Origin: VRUE01 sp963708115
GTDB lineage: Bacteria; Actinomycetota; Thermoleophilia; Solirubrobacterales; 70-9
Length of the DNA stretch: 64,000 bases
Assembly: GCA_963708115.1 (NCBI GenBank)
Contig: CAVPRX010000001.1
Span: forward strand, 1,674,001-1,738,000
Direction of reading: 5' to 3'
In this document: positions 1-7,679 of the stretch, one piece after another
Numbering within the stretch: the first letter of the stretch is position 1
How the letters are laid out: the number at the start of each line of letters is the position of its first letter
The notes under the pieces: generated by a model
What the model was told of the DNA's origin: nothing
Seen by the model: the letters and a program-made list of their open reading frames with translations, nothing else
The model's database searches: none
Made by a program: the position numbers and the translations under genes

Positions 1-225
1 CGAGATGCAGCGGGGCTAATGAGACGGTATTCGAACCCCGAAGTCAAGACCCGGCTCGATCATCTTCTTCTCGGCTAGTCGCGATCGCGTTCGCACTGCG
101 GATCAGATGTTCCCGCTTTCACGCGAGAGCAGTAGCCGCGCCGGAGACGGGCTTGCATGAAAAGAAGAAGCAGCTGACGCGTCGGTAGAAACCATCGCGG
201 ACGCGCGCTGGGGCCGCTCGCGTAC

Positions 226-669
226 TTGTGTCAGGATCAGCGGGTGGCCGATAGATCAATCGCGGACCAACTGCGCGACCTCGGCGTAAAGAATGGAGAC
301 GTCCTTGTGAAGATGGCCGAGCGCGGCCAACTCCTCGCCCTGAAGTGCGAGATGCCGCAGTGCTACCACCACAAGGGACGCGGCGCGTTCGATCCGCTCA
401 CGACGGCGCGCACCATGTGGGCGCCGTCGCGCGACCACTACCCGATCCTCAAGTCGGCCGGCGGGAAGCTAGTTCCCCACAACGTTCGACTGTCCCACAC
501 GGAGTGCAATCAGCGGGATTACACCCGGCGGAAGCAAATCGGGACGCTGCTTGAGAGTGGTAAGTCTCTCGAAGACATCGCCGACGCGCTGAACCGCAAG
601 GATGTCCCCCCGGCCCACGGCACGAACCGATGGACGGCCGCCATGGTGCGCAAGGCCTACGTGTCCTAG
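226..669 (+). CDS. HNH-type zinc protein with recombinase-like tail
   Basis: 147 aa from a TTG start; an internal ATG at 313 is an alternative. Residues 41-95 have an HNH layout: Cys41 and Cys46, then Asp-His-Tyr-Pro at 70-73, Gly-Gly at 79-80, Asn86, His91 and Cys-Asn at 94-95. HNH domains of this kind cut or nick DNA with one metal ion and often carry a structural zinc. Residues 106-145 resemble the C-terminal helix-turn-helix stretch of large serine recombinases (pattern G-x-S-x-x-x-IA-x-x-LN then a Trp). No catalytic recombinase domain is present. It lies outside the tRNA-Ser element, whose left end is at 900, so it may belong to another mobile region off the window. The HNH call is fairly secure; the biological role is unknown. 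Confidence 0.6.
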   Translation: MCQDQRVADRSIADQLRDLGVKNGDVLVKMAERGQLLALKCEMPQCYHHKGRGAFDPLTTARTMWAPSRDHYPILKSAGGKLVPHNVRLSHTECNQRDYTRRKQIGTLLESGKSLEDIADALNRKDVPPAHGTNRWTAAMVRKAYVS

Positions 670-899
670 TTCGGGCTCGGCGCTGAGTGCCGCTCTGCGC
701 GAGTTGCGCCAGCGGAGCGTCGATTGGCGAACGGGCCTGTGACGTCTCTCAGCCCAGGTCGACAGAGCCGTCCGCCGCAACCGTTACCACGAGCACATCG
801 CCCGCCGAGAGCAGTCGGCGGCGGTGGCCTTGCCGACGCGGATGCGCCGCCAGATCCCGCGTCCTTTCCCTTTCGAATAAGAGCCCTTCGGATGCTTCA
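670..899. other. No confident gene; possible coding relic
   Basis: One plus-strand frame reads as plausible protein (Arg-rich, ending at a TAA at 878-880) but is interrupted by an in-frame TGA near 739 and has no clear start. It could be the decayed end of a gene left of the element. Nothing else is recognised. Confidence 0.25.
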
Positions 900-959
900 A
901 AGCGGAGGGGGTGGGATTCGAACCCACGAGACGCCTATCGACGCCTAACGGTTTTCAAG
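900..959. repeat. Left attachment site of element 1 (orphan tRNA-Ser 3' half)
   Basis: It is identical over 60 bp to 4975-5034, the 3' half of the tRNA-Ser(TGA) gene. The match ends abruptly in the anticodon loop (next base G instead of A). The right copy at 4975-5034 lies within the functional tRNA gene. Confidence 0.9.
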
Positions 960-1009
960 GTTCACGAGCGGACGCTGCAAACGGCTTGCCCAAGCGGTTT
1001 CCTGATTCG

Positions 1010-1030
1010 GTGCCACCCTCTGTGCCACCG
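1010..1030. repeat. Putative integrase arm-site repeats, left
   Basis: GTGCCACCCTC at 1010-1020 is followed by GTGCCACCG at 1022-1030. The same unit occurs twice in tandem at the other end of the element (4854-4875). Position just inside the attachment sites suggests binding sites for the integrase N-terminal domain; this is inference. Confidence 0.5.
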
Positions 1031-1049
1031 TGTGGCAGCTTTGCGACCG

Positions 1050-1316
1050 TTAGCGGGAGGCGGCGACCTGGAGGACCCGGCCGCGTGGCTTGGTCAGAAG
1101 CTCTGCCGAAATGAACCCAGCGTGCGCTCGACGGCTGGCGTTGACGCGCGCTCGCCCCGTTGCCTCATGGTGGTCTTGCCAGTGATCGCAGACGAAGCTG
1201 GATGGTGCATCGAGCGGTTCCCAGGCGCTGCCGTTTTCGGTTGCCTTCCAGTGGACCACGACCTCGCATTGCGAGCAAGAACTCTGTACGACCTGACCGA
1301 CCTCCGTCAACACCGC
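1050..1316 (-). CDS. Small Cys/His-containing protein downstream of integrase
   Basis: About 88 aa starting at GTG 1316 or TTG 1313. A strong ribosome site (AAGGAGG) sits a few bases upstream, so the ORF is likely translated. It begins 45 bp after the integrase stop on the same strand, suggesting one transcript. The protein has CxxC, then a Cys-Asp-His and an adjacent His-His pair, compatible with a small zinc-binding fold. No family recognised. An excisionase-like or accessory role would fit the position but nothing in the sequence proves it. Confidence 0.45.
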   Translation of the reverse strand, partial: AVLTEVGQVVQSSCSQCEVVVHWKATENGSAWEPLDAPSSFVCDHWQDHHEATGRARVNASRRAHAGFISAELLTKPRGRVLQVAASR

Positions 1317-1361
1317 CTCCTTTTGGGATGGACTGGAGCGTAGTGCCGGGTGCCGGACGGA

Positions 1362-1814
1362 TCAGCTTTGGTCGCTGAGGAAAGCGTCGAGCAACGCTGC
1401 GCCCTCGGCCTCCGTGCCGGGCATCAGGTGCCCGTAGAGGTCGAACGTCACCGTGATCGAGGAGTGGCCCATGAAGGTTGAGAGGGCCTTGGGGTTGACA
1501 CCCGCCGCGATCATGAACGAGGCGTAGGTGTGGCGGGCTTGGTGAAGGCGTAGGCGCTCGGTCAGCCCGGCCTTGTGCCAGTAGTGGTCTGTATAGCGAT
1601 ACAGCCGCTCGGCTTGGAATGGCTCATTGTTGGCGACGCCGAACACGAATGCGCTTGCATTGCTCGCGTCGTGGTCTTTTTGCAGACCCAGGAATAGTGA
1701 GCGCAAGACGTTTGGCATTGGCACCGTCCGGCGTGACTTGCGGGTCTTGGGTTCAATCGACCCCACCTTCGGGTCCCAGGACTCGCGTACCTCGATCAAG
1801 TTCTTGTAACTACC
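1362..1814 (-). pseudogene. Tyrosine integrase, C-terminal half only
   Basis: About 150 residues of a phage/ICE-type tyrosine recombinase catalytic domain. Visible are the beta-strand region with the lysine ('EPKTRKSRRTVPMP'), the HxxR box ('HQARHTYASFM'), the 'MGHSSITVT' box and the nucleophile Tyr in 'FDLYGHLMPG'. The N-terminal arm-binding and core-binding domains and the first catalytic Arg are missing. The reading frame stays open to 2186, but those upstream codons are the antisense of the relaxase fragment and look nothing like integrase. The break point is about 1808-1815. The fragment should not be active. Confidence 0.85.
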
Positions 1815-2711
1815 TACTCGGCGCAGGGCACGACGGTTGATCGCGCCTTCGTCATGGCTGATCCCTCGATGGACAAGCAGGAGCTCTACGTCGCCGCCTC
1901 GCGCAGCCGCGAGGAGACCTTCATCTATGCGACGCCGGAGGTTCAGGCCCACCGCGAGGAGATCGCGCCCGGCTCGCCCCACCTGCGCGAGGGCATCCCA
2001 CATATCGCCGAAGCCGCCGACCGCGACCGCTCCCAGCTCGCCGCGCATGATGAGGCGCTGCGCTCGCGGTTCTCCGGCCTGCCGACTGAGGAGTTGGTTG
2101 CTCGACGTGCAGACCTGCTGAACGCAGCGAGTCGCGAGGCCAGCCTGGAGCGGCAGCGGAGCAACACGCAAGAGCGGATCGAACAAGCGCGCGAGCGCCT
2201 TGATGGCTTCGAGGTCAGACGCGAAGCAGCCCAGGCGCGTCCGCGCCGCCAGCGTCGCGACGAGCTGGCCCGCATCGACATCCTGGAGACAAGGTCGCGC
2301 GATGTGGTCCTGCGCCTAGAAGCCCAGGCCCGCGAGCTGCCCACTGGGGATGCCGCGCGCCGAGAGCTGGCGGTCGCCGATCAGGTTCTTGCCCAGCGGC
2401 GAGAGCTGGCGATCATCGCTGCACGGATCTCCCCGCCCGCCTACGTCAAGAGCGAGCTGGGGGAGAGGCCGAACGATCCGGCGAAGCGAAAGGCATGGGA
2501 TCGCGGTGTCTCACAGATCGAGGGCTACCGCCAAGAGCACGGCATCAAGGACCCAAATAAAGCCTTTGGCCATGAGGCAAAACGAGGAGCCGAGCGAGCA
2601 CGCCAGGAGGCAGCACGGCGGCGACTACTGGAGGCTCAGCGAGTCCTGGGCCTGGGACAGCACGCGGCGAGAGCGCGCCAGCTCGGCAGGGGGTTGAGCA
2701 TCGGTCGATGA
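1809..2711 (+). pseudogene. MobF/TraA-type relaxase-helicase, C-terminal fragment
   Basis: The coding signal begins about 1809, before the ATG at 1854, with 'TYSAQGTTVDRAFVMADPSM' followed by 'LYVAASRSREET'. These match motifs V and VI of the RecD-like helicase domain at the C-terminal end of conjugative relaxases (TrwC/TraI/TraA type). About 250 residues of charged, Arg/Glu-rich helix follow. The relaxase HUH domain and Walker A motif are absent. The fragment abuts the truncated integrase head to head, so a deletion joined the two. Without the N-terminal domains it cannot nick DNA. Confidence 0.8.
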
Positions 2712-2903
2712 GTGCCCCCGATCTACCGGCATTGAAGCACCGCGAGGGTGGCCGTCAACCCCCTGCGGGGGTCGGGCGCAAGCGCCCTTGACTGCCGCCA
2801 TCGCGGCGCTGGTTCTGCGGGTAGGTCGGGGTCTGCGAGTGCGATCAGTCAGCGCTGACGTCCGGCTTGGGGGAAGAACATCGGACTTGTCGAAGCAACC
2901 GGC

Positions 2904-3620
2904 GTGGACGAACGGAGTCGGCGAGTTCAGAAGCAGTTCGAATGGCCGGTGATCATTGCGGCGCTCTTAACTATTCCGACTCTTGTCATTCAGGAGTCCC
3001 ACTTTGGCCAGCCTTGGCACGCTGTCAGCGTTGTCCTCAATTGGGCAACCTGGGCTGTATTCCTCAGCGAGTTCGCAGTCATGATGTGGCTGGTACCCAG
3101 GCGGCGCGTTTGGCTGCGCTCTCACATCATCGATGTCGCGGTGGTCTTTCTGACGCCTCCCTTTGCACCTGCGGCGTGGCAGGCTGCACGAGTATTTCGC
3201 CTGGCGCGACTCTTGAGGTTGGTTCGTGTATTCAGTGTCCGACGCCTGCTCTCTCTCGACGGGATCAAGTACGCGGCCCTGATTGCGGCTCTGACCGTGG
3301 TTGTTGGCGGCGCGGCTTTTGCCAGCATCGAAACCCACGAAGGCCACGTTCTAACTACCTGGGATGGCATCTGGTGGGCCGTGACTACCGTGACTACCGT
3401 TGGCTATGGAGACATTGCCCCCGAAACGGATGGGGGTCGCATTATCGCGATGATGATCATGCTTGTCGGCATCGGTTTCGTGGCGCTCCTGACGGCTTTT
3501 GTCGCTGACAGATTCATCTCTGAGCAAAAAGTGACGGAGAGCAAGGAGGACGAGATCCTTGACGAACTGCGGAAGATCAACGAACGACTCGACAGCCTAG
3601 AAAGGGTTGACGCGGTTTAG
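2904..3620 (+). CDS. Voltage-gated-like potassium channel
   Basis: 238 aa from a GTG start. Four hydrophobic segments precede an Arg-rich S4-like helix ('RVFRLARLLRLVRVFSVRR', about residues 92-110). A pore helix and selectivity filter 'TTVGYGD' (about 165-171) and a last membrane helix follow, then an acidic/basic coiled-coil tail. This is the six-segment one-pore plan of tetrameric K+ channels in the cytoplasmic membrane. No RCK or cyclic-nucleotide domain is present, so gating is probably by voltage. It is cargo of a tRNA-integrated element, which is unusual; some mobile-element ion channels act in conflict systems, but nothing here ties this one to a trigger. The channel call is secure. 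Confidence 0.9.
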   Translation: MDERSRRVQKQFEWPVIIAALLTIPTLVIQESHFGQPWHAVSVVLNWATWAVFLSEFAVMMWLVPRRRVWLRSHIIDVAVVFLTPPFAPAAWQAARVFRLARLLRLVRVFSVRRLLSLDGIKYAALIAALTVVVGGAAFASIETHEGHVLTTWDGIWWAVTTVTTVGYGDIAPETDGGRIIAMMIMLVGIGFVALLTAFVADRFISEQKVTESKEDEILDELRKINERLDSLERVDAV

Positions 3621-3695
3621 CACCAAGGAAGGCGTTGCAACTTGTCCATTGGGCGGAGCGACGGTGGCTTGAGTGCGCGGTAAGAATGCTCCTCT

Positions 3696-4141
3696 ATGGA
3701 AGCGTTAGTTCACGCCGCGTCGGAGTTGCTCGCCGCGATCTTCGGTCGCCTTGGTTATGTCGGACGGCCGCGCCGTCGCGCCAGCATTCGCGAGGAGATC
3801 GAGTTACTAGATTGACTTCGCAGCTCGCCCAACTTTGGGCCAGAGAGCGATGCCCTTCGGATACTTCCCGATCACATCTCCGGAGAGATTGCTAGCTATG
3901 CGGGGAAGGATGTAAAGCGGAAGGCATGGGGAAGCGCAGCGTTTGGCCTGATTGTGGGTTTGCCGCTTGCCTTTTTGACGTACAAGCTCAATCAGGACTC
4001 TTTTGCTTGGGTCTCTCTCCTGCCGGGACTGACTGGGGGGTCCTGCTCATTGGTGCGCTTGGGATCGCACTAGGCGATCAAGATTCATCTAGAGAGGCAG
4101 ATTCCTCACAGGACGAACCAAGCTCCGCTTCTGTTTCTTGA
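3696..4141 (+). pseudogene. Small membrane protein, interrupted
   Basis: From ATG 3696 the frame reads 39 codons to a TGA at 3813-3815, then continues in the same frame with sensible sequence through a hydrophobic segment ('FGLIVGLPLAFLTYKL'). At a run of six G (4035-4040) the frame shifts and ends with a hydrophilic Ser/Glu/Asp tail at 4141. Read through both lesions it would be about 148 aa with two membrane segments. No family recognised. It follows the channel gene on the same strand and may have been its partner. Confidence 0.5.
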
Positions 4142-4358
4142 GTTTGAGTTGGCGACCCAGCGTCGGTTCAGGCCGCAGCGGCCGCGAGGTGACCTTCGAG
4201 GAGGTAGCAACAGAGAGGATGCAGTCGGTCTGCGGAGTCTCCTGCCAGAGATGAATGCAGCGCCATGCGGATAGCCGGGATCGGCGTGCCTAGCGGCGTC
4301 GATAAAGGTTGAAGAGCGACATCTCGGCAGGCGTGTGCTGGTTTGTCGGCGGCGGGTG

Positions 4359-4568
4359 CTACGCCGCCACGTGCTCGCCTGCTGGAACGTAGTGCTCCAG
4401 TTCGGCGTCTTGGCCGAGGGCGAAGGGGACGCCCTCTTCGGCGAGCTTGACGACCTCGGCGTAGGTGTCGCCTGCGGCAGACCAGCCGTCAACGTCGGGG
4501 GACTCGGCCCACCAGCCGTCTGCCTCGTGGTGATAGATGACGCGCACGGTTTCCATTTGGTCCTCCAC
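4359..4568 (-). CDS. hicB: HicB-family antitoxin
   Basis: 69 aa from GTG 4568; an in-frame ATG at 4556 is an alternative. The protein matches the small RNase H-like HicB fold: a strand-rich start ('VRVIYHHEADGWWAESPDV') then 'GWSAAGDTYAEVVKLAEEG'. HicB binds and blocks the HicA mRNA interferase and usually represses the operon. No C-terminal DNA-binding domain is visible, so this is the short form. It starts one base after the hicA stop, so the two are translationally coupled. Located near the right end of element 1, where addiction modules are common. Confidence 0.8.
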   Translation of the reverse strand: MEDQMETVRVIYHHEADGWWAESPDVDGWSAAGDTYAEVVKLAEEGVPFALGQDAELEHYVPAGEHVAA

Positions 4569-4569
4569 G

Positions 4570-4786
4570 TCAGAGTAGCTTCAGGGCCTCGTCTTCGGCA
4601 AGTCCAGCGTCTCGGGTCAGGGATCTTGCGGACCAGGCCAGAGGGGATCGTCGCCTTGTCATGGAAGGCGAAGGTGAGTGGCTTTCGGCCTGGTGCCTCC
4701 ATGCGGCGATGCGAGCCCGACTGGCGCACGACGCTGTAGCTGAGCGGCTTGCGTTCCAAGACCGCAAGAAGGCGCTTGGCTTTCAT
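4570..4786 (-). pseudogene. hicA: HicA-family mRNA interferase, frameshifted
   Basis: From ATG 4786 (GTG 4804 possible) the product reads as HicA: 'MKAKRLLAVLER', then 'VVRQSGSHRRM' with the catalytic His in the conserved Gly-Ser-His context, then 'TIPSGLVRKI'. An extra G in the run at 4620-4622 shifts the frame. Removing it restores a normal HicA end ('LTRDAGLAEDEALKLL') stopping at 4570. Intact length would be about 72 aa. HicA is a double-stranded-RNA-binding-fold toxin that cleaves mRNA. The frameshift may be a sequencing error or a real inactivation. Confidence 0.7.
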
Positions 4787-4853
4787 CGAGGGGAATTGGC
4801 TCACGGCGGGCGACGTTATCGACCGCAGCGGATTGTCTGATTGCGACCGCGCT

Positions 4854-4875
4854 GTGCCACCCTCGTGCCACCCTC
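4854..4875. repeat. Putative integrase arm-site repeats, right
   Basis: Two perfect tandem copies of GTGCCACCCTC (4854-4864 and 4865-4875), about 100 bp inside the right attachment site. They match the repeat at 1010-1030 near the left end. Confidence 0.5.
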
Positions 4876-4977
4876 TGACACCCAAACAACCGGATTCAGC
4901 CGGAGACAACCGGATTCAGAGACGGCCTCGCGGGTGCTCTGCAAACCGCTCTGTAGAGCCAGATTCGGCTCTACAAG

Positions 4978-5066
4978 CGGAGGGGGTGGGATTCGAACCC
5001 ACGAGACGCCTATCGACGCCTAACGGTTTTCAAGACCGTCGCATTCAACCGCTCTGCCACCCCTCC
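4978..5066 (-). tRNA. tRNA-Ser(TGA)
   Basis: An 89-nt class II tRNA with a 7-bp acceptor stem (GGAGGGG/CCCCTCC), anticodon loop CTTGAAA giving anticodon TGA, a long variable arm and the GTTCGAATC T-loop. The discriminator is G and CCA is not encoded. Element 1 is integrated at its 3' half, and the gene has been kept intact by the duplicated att sequence. Confidence 0.97.
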
Positions 5067-5155
5067 GGGTGCTCAGACGATGTGTCGATGCTAGCTGCAA
5101 ATGTATGGACAGAAGGGCATGGAATAAAAAGGTCTCGCGGTGATTGGATACAGGT

Positions 5156-6310
5156 ATGCGCCGGTTGCTGATCCTCGCGTCGACGATGGTCTTCTTCGAC
5201 GTCGCCTTCTACGCGGCGATCGCTCCACTGTTGCCCGATTACGCCGCCGAGTTCGGGCTGAGCAAGGCGCAGGCCGGGATTCTCGCCGCCTCATATGCCG
5301 CCGGAACGCTCGTCGCCTCGCTGCCCGCCGGGCTGGTGGCGACCTGGGTGGGACCGCGCCGCACGGTGATCGGCGGCTTGCTGCTGCTCGGCTGCTCCAG
5401 CCTCGTCTTCGGGCTCGTGCACGAGATCGTCCTGCTCGATGTGGCGCGCTTCGCCCAGGGCGTATCGGGGGCGCTGATCTGGTCCGGGGCGCTGACCTGG
5501 CTGATCACGACCGCTCCACCCGAGCGCCGTGGCTCGATCATCGGAACGGCCCTGGGTACGGCGGTGGCAGGTGCGCTGGTCGGGCCGATCCTCGGCGCGG
5601 TTGCGGCTGAAATCGGGACCGCCGCCGTCTTCAGCGCGGTGCTGGGCATCGCCGTGGTGCTCGCCGCTTTCGCCGCACGAATGCCGGAAGCCGAGCCGCC
5701 CGAGCGCCAGCCGCTGCGCGAGGTGGGTGCGACGATCCTCACCCGTCCGATCCTCACGGCGACGGCGTTCGTCGCGATCCCCTCGATGATGTTCGGTGCC
5801 GTGGAGGTGCTGGTGCCACTGCGGATCGACGAACTCGGCGGTGGGCACGTTGCGATCGCCGCTGGCTTCATCGTCGGCGCAGCGCTCGAGGCCGGGCTGG
5901 CCCCGATCGTCGGCCGCTACTCGGATCGCGTCGGTCGCCGCATCCCGTTCGTGATCGGGATCGGCATCTGCGCCTGCGCGATGGTGGGCATAGCCGCGGC
6001 GCAGGCGCTCGGCCCGGTGCTCGCCGCGCTGATCCTCGGCTCGCTCGGTGCCGGCATCTGCTTCGCTCCGGCGCTGACCACACTCTCGGAGACCGCCGAC
6101 CTCAGCGGTCTGCACCAGGGCTTCGCGGCCGGCCTCTCCAACATGGCTTGGGCGGCAGGCCAGACGGCGGGGGCGCTGATGGGAGGGGGCGTGGCAAGCG
6201 CGGCCGGGTACGCCGCGCCGAGCCTGGCGATCGCCGCGCTGCTGCTCGCCACCGCCGCCTACGCCTACCGTTCCCTGATGTCTCCCATGGTCCAGCCGGC
6301 TGCGAGTTAG
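5156..6310 (+). CDS. MFS transporter, DHA1-like
   Basis: About 384 aa; ATG 5156 is preferred over TTG 5144. Twelve predicted membrane segments in two halves. 'FFDVAFYAAIAPLLPDYAAE' in helix 1 resembles drug/proton antiporters of the DHA1 group, and 'GRYSDRVGRRIPF' between the halves is the MFS loop signature (G-x-x-x-D-R-x-G-R-R). It probably exports a small organic compound using the proton gradient. The substrate cannot be told. It stands just outside the right end of element 1 and 25 bp before the sugar-lactone oxidase gene on the same strand. Confidence 0.85.
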   Translation: MRRLLILASTMVFFDVAFYAAIAPLLPDYAAEFGLSKAQAGILAASYAAGTLVASLPAGLVATWVGPRRTVIGGLLLLGCSSLVFGLVHEIVLLDVARFAQGVSGALIWSGALTWLITTAPPERRGSIIGTALGTAVAGALVGPILGAVAAEIGTAAVFSAVLGIAVVLAAFAARMPEAEPPERQPLREVGATILTRPILTATAFVAIPSMMFGAVEVLVPLRIDELGGGHVAIAAGFIVGAALEAGLAPIVGRYSDRVGRRIPFVIGIGICACAMVGIAAAQALGPVLAALILGSLGAGICFAPALTTLSETADLSGLHQGFAAGLSNMAWAAGQTAGALMGGGVASAAGYAAPSLAIAALLLATAAYAYRSLMSPMVQPAAS

Positions 6311-6335
6311 ACGCCGGACGGGCTAGCTTTAAGCC

Positions 6336-7631
6336 GTGGCTGCCACCTGGCGCAACTGGACGGGGGATCAGCGATGCAGTCCAGCTGAGGTCGTCCGGCC
6401 GCGCAACCGCGACGAGTTGGCGGCCGCTGTCGTGGCCGCGGCCGACGCAGGGCGAACGGTCAGGGTGGCCGGTGCGGGCCATTCGTTCACTGCCGCGGCG
6501 CTGACCGACGGGACGATGATCGACCTCGCTGCGCTCAGCGGCACGATCGACGCCGACCCCGCATCGGGCCTGGTCAAGGTTCGCGCCGGCACCGTTCTCG
6601 CCGACCTCAACGAGAAGCTGCACAGGCTCGGGCTGGCGATGGAGAACCTCGGCGACATCGACCGCCAGACGATCGCCGGGGCGATCTCCACCGGCACCCA
6701 TGGCACCGGTGCGAAGCTGCGCAACATCTCCGCTCAGGTCGAGGCGGTGGAGCTGGTCGGCGCCGACGGCAGCGTGCGCGAGCTGGACGGATCCGAGCCC
6801 GACCTCCTGCGCGCCGCCCGCGTGGGCGTCGGCGCCCTCGGTGCGATCTCGGCGGTGACGTTGCGCTGCGTCCCCGCCTTCACCCTGCTGCGCGTCGACT
6901 CGCCGCAGCCGCGCGAGCAGGTGCTCGACAGCTTTGACCAGCGCGCCGAAGCCAACGATCACTTTGAGCTCTTCACTTTCCCCTACGCCGACTCGGCGCT
7001 GGTGCTGGAGCGCAACCGGGTCAAGGGGCCGCCGCAGCCGCGCGGCCGAGCTGCCTCCTATCTCAACGACATCGTGCTCGAGAACTGGGCGCTGGAGGCA
7101 TTGTCGGCGGCCGGCCGCAGGTTCCCGCGGGCGATCCCCGGCCTCTCTCGCCTCGCCGCCGCGCTCGCCTCGGGTGGCAAGACCACGGATCGCAGCGACC
7201 GCGTCTTCGCCAGTGAGCGCCGCGTCCGTTTCACCGAGATGGAGTACGGCGTGCCGCGCGAGCATGGGCCGGAAGCGGCGCGGCGGGTGGTCGAGTGGGT
7301 GCGCGTCAACCGCTACCCGGTCTTCTTCCCGATCGAGATGCGAGTTGCGGCCGGGGACGACGCCCTGCTCAGCCCCTCGCACGAACGCGACACCGCCTAC
7401 ATCGCTGTCCATCAGTATCGCGGGATGGAGTGGCGTCCCTACTTCGAGGCGGTCGAGGAGATCATGCGCGACTACGGCGGGCGCCCCCACTGGGGCAAGC
7501 GCCACTTCCAGACCGCGGAGACCCTGGCGCCGCTTTACCCGGAGTGGGAGAAGTTCCGGGCCACGCGCGATGAGCTCGACCCGCAGCGCGTCTTCACCAA
7601 CGAGTACGCGAGGCGCGTCCTCGGCGAGTGA
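6336..7631 (+). CDS. D-arabinono-1,4-lactone oxidase-type FAD oxidase
   Basis: 431 aa from GTG. The N-terminal half is a PCMH-type FAD domain with 'GAGHSF' at residues 46-51; its His is the usual covalent flavin attachment site. The C-terminal half is the ALO domain and ends with the conserved 'HWGKRH' motif. Family members oxidise sugar-1,4-lactones or alditols (arabinonolactone, gulonolactone, xylitol) at the C1/C2 position and pass electrons to oxygen or another acceptor. Length is normal. A -10-like TAGCTT lies about 10 bp upstream of the GTG with no ribosome site, suggesting a leaderless transcript. The exact substrate is not predictable. Confidence 0.88.
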   Translation: MAATWRNWTGDQRCSPAEVVRPRNRDELAAAVVAAADAGRTVRVAGAGHSFTAAALTDGTMIDLAALSGTIDADPASGLVKVRAGTVLADLNEKLHRLGLAMENLGDIDRQTIAGAISTGTHGTGAKLRNISAQVEAVELVGADGSVRELDGSEPDLLRAARVGVGALGAISAVTLRCVPAFTLLRVDSPQPREQVLDSFDQRAEANDHFELFTFPYADSALVLERNRVKGPPQPRGRAASYLNDIVLENWALEALSAAGRRFPRAIPGLSRLAAALASGGKTTDRSDRVFASERRVRFTEMEYGVPREHGPEAARRVVEWVRVNRYPVFFPIEMRVAAGDDALLSPSHERDTAYIAVHQYRGMEWRPYFEAVEEIMRDYGGRPHWGKRHFQTAETLAPLYPEWEKFRATRDELDPQRVFTNEYARRVLGE

Positions 7632-7679
7632 CGAGTGGGCAGTTGACCCCCGTTTTCGGTGGTCAATCGTCCACTCGTC
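7630..7679. terminator. Hairpin between convergent genes
   Basis: Imperfect nested hairpin with outer arms GACGAGTGG/CCACTCGTC and inner arms TTGACC/GGTCAA and CCG/CGG around TTTT. It overlaps the stop of the oxidase gene and the stop of the convergent PLP-enzyme gene, as expected for a two-way terminator. Confidence 0.7.

Larger units (their letters stand above)
900..5034. mobile_element. Degenerate integrated element 1 in tRNA-Ser(TGA)
   Basis: A 4.1-kb island is bounded by a perfect 60-bp direct repeat (900-959 and 4975-5034). The right copy is the 3' half of an intact tRNA-Ser; the left copy is an orphan. Both stop in the anticodon loop, a common crossover site of tyrosine integrases. 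Contents from left: a small Cys-containing ORF, an integrase C-terminal half, a MobF relaxase C-terminal half in opposite orientation, a potassium channel, a broken membrane gene and HicAB. Short repeats of GTGCCACCCTC lie just inside both ends and may be integrase arm sites. The relaxase remnant suggests descent from a conjugative or mobilisable element that has lost its transfer region. Confidence 0.85.

Noticed and set aside
1..60. T-arm-like sequence (ATTCGAACCCC) suggesting a tRNA or tmRNA end
   Set aside because: The five-base T-stem does not pair and no acceptor or anticodon stem can be built around it.
1815..2186. N-terminal extension of the integrase frame
   Set aside because: These codons are the antisense of the relaxase fragment and lack any core-binding or arm-binding domain pattern.
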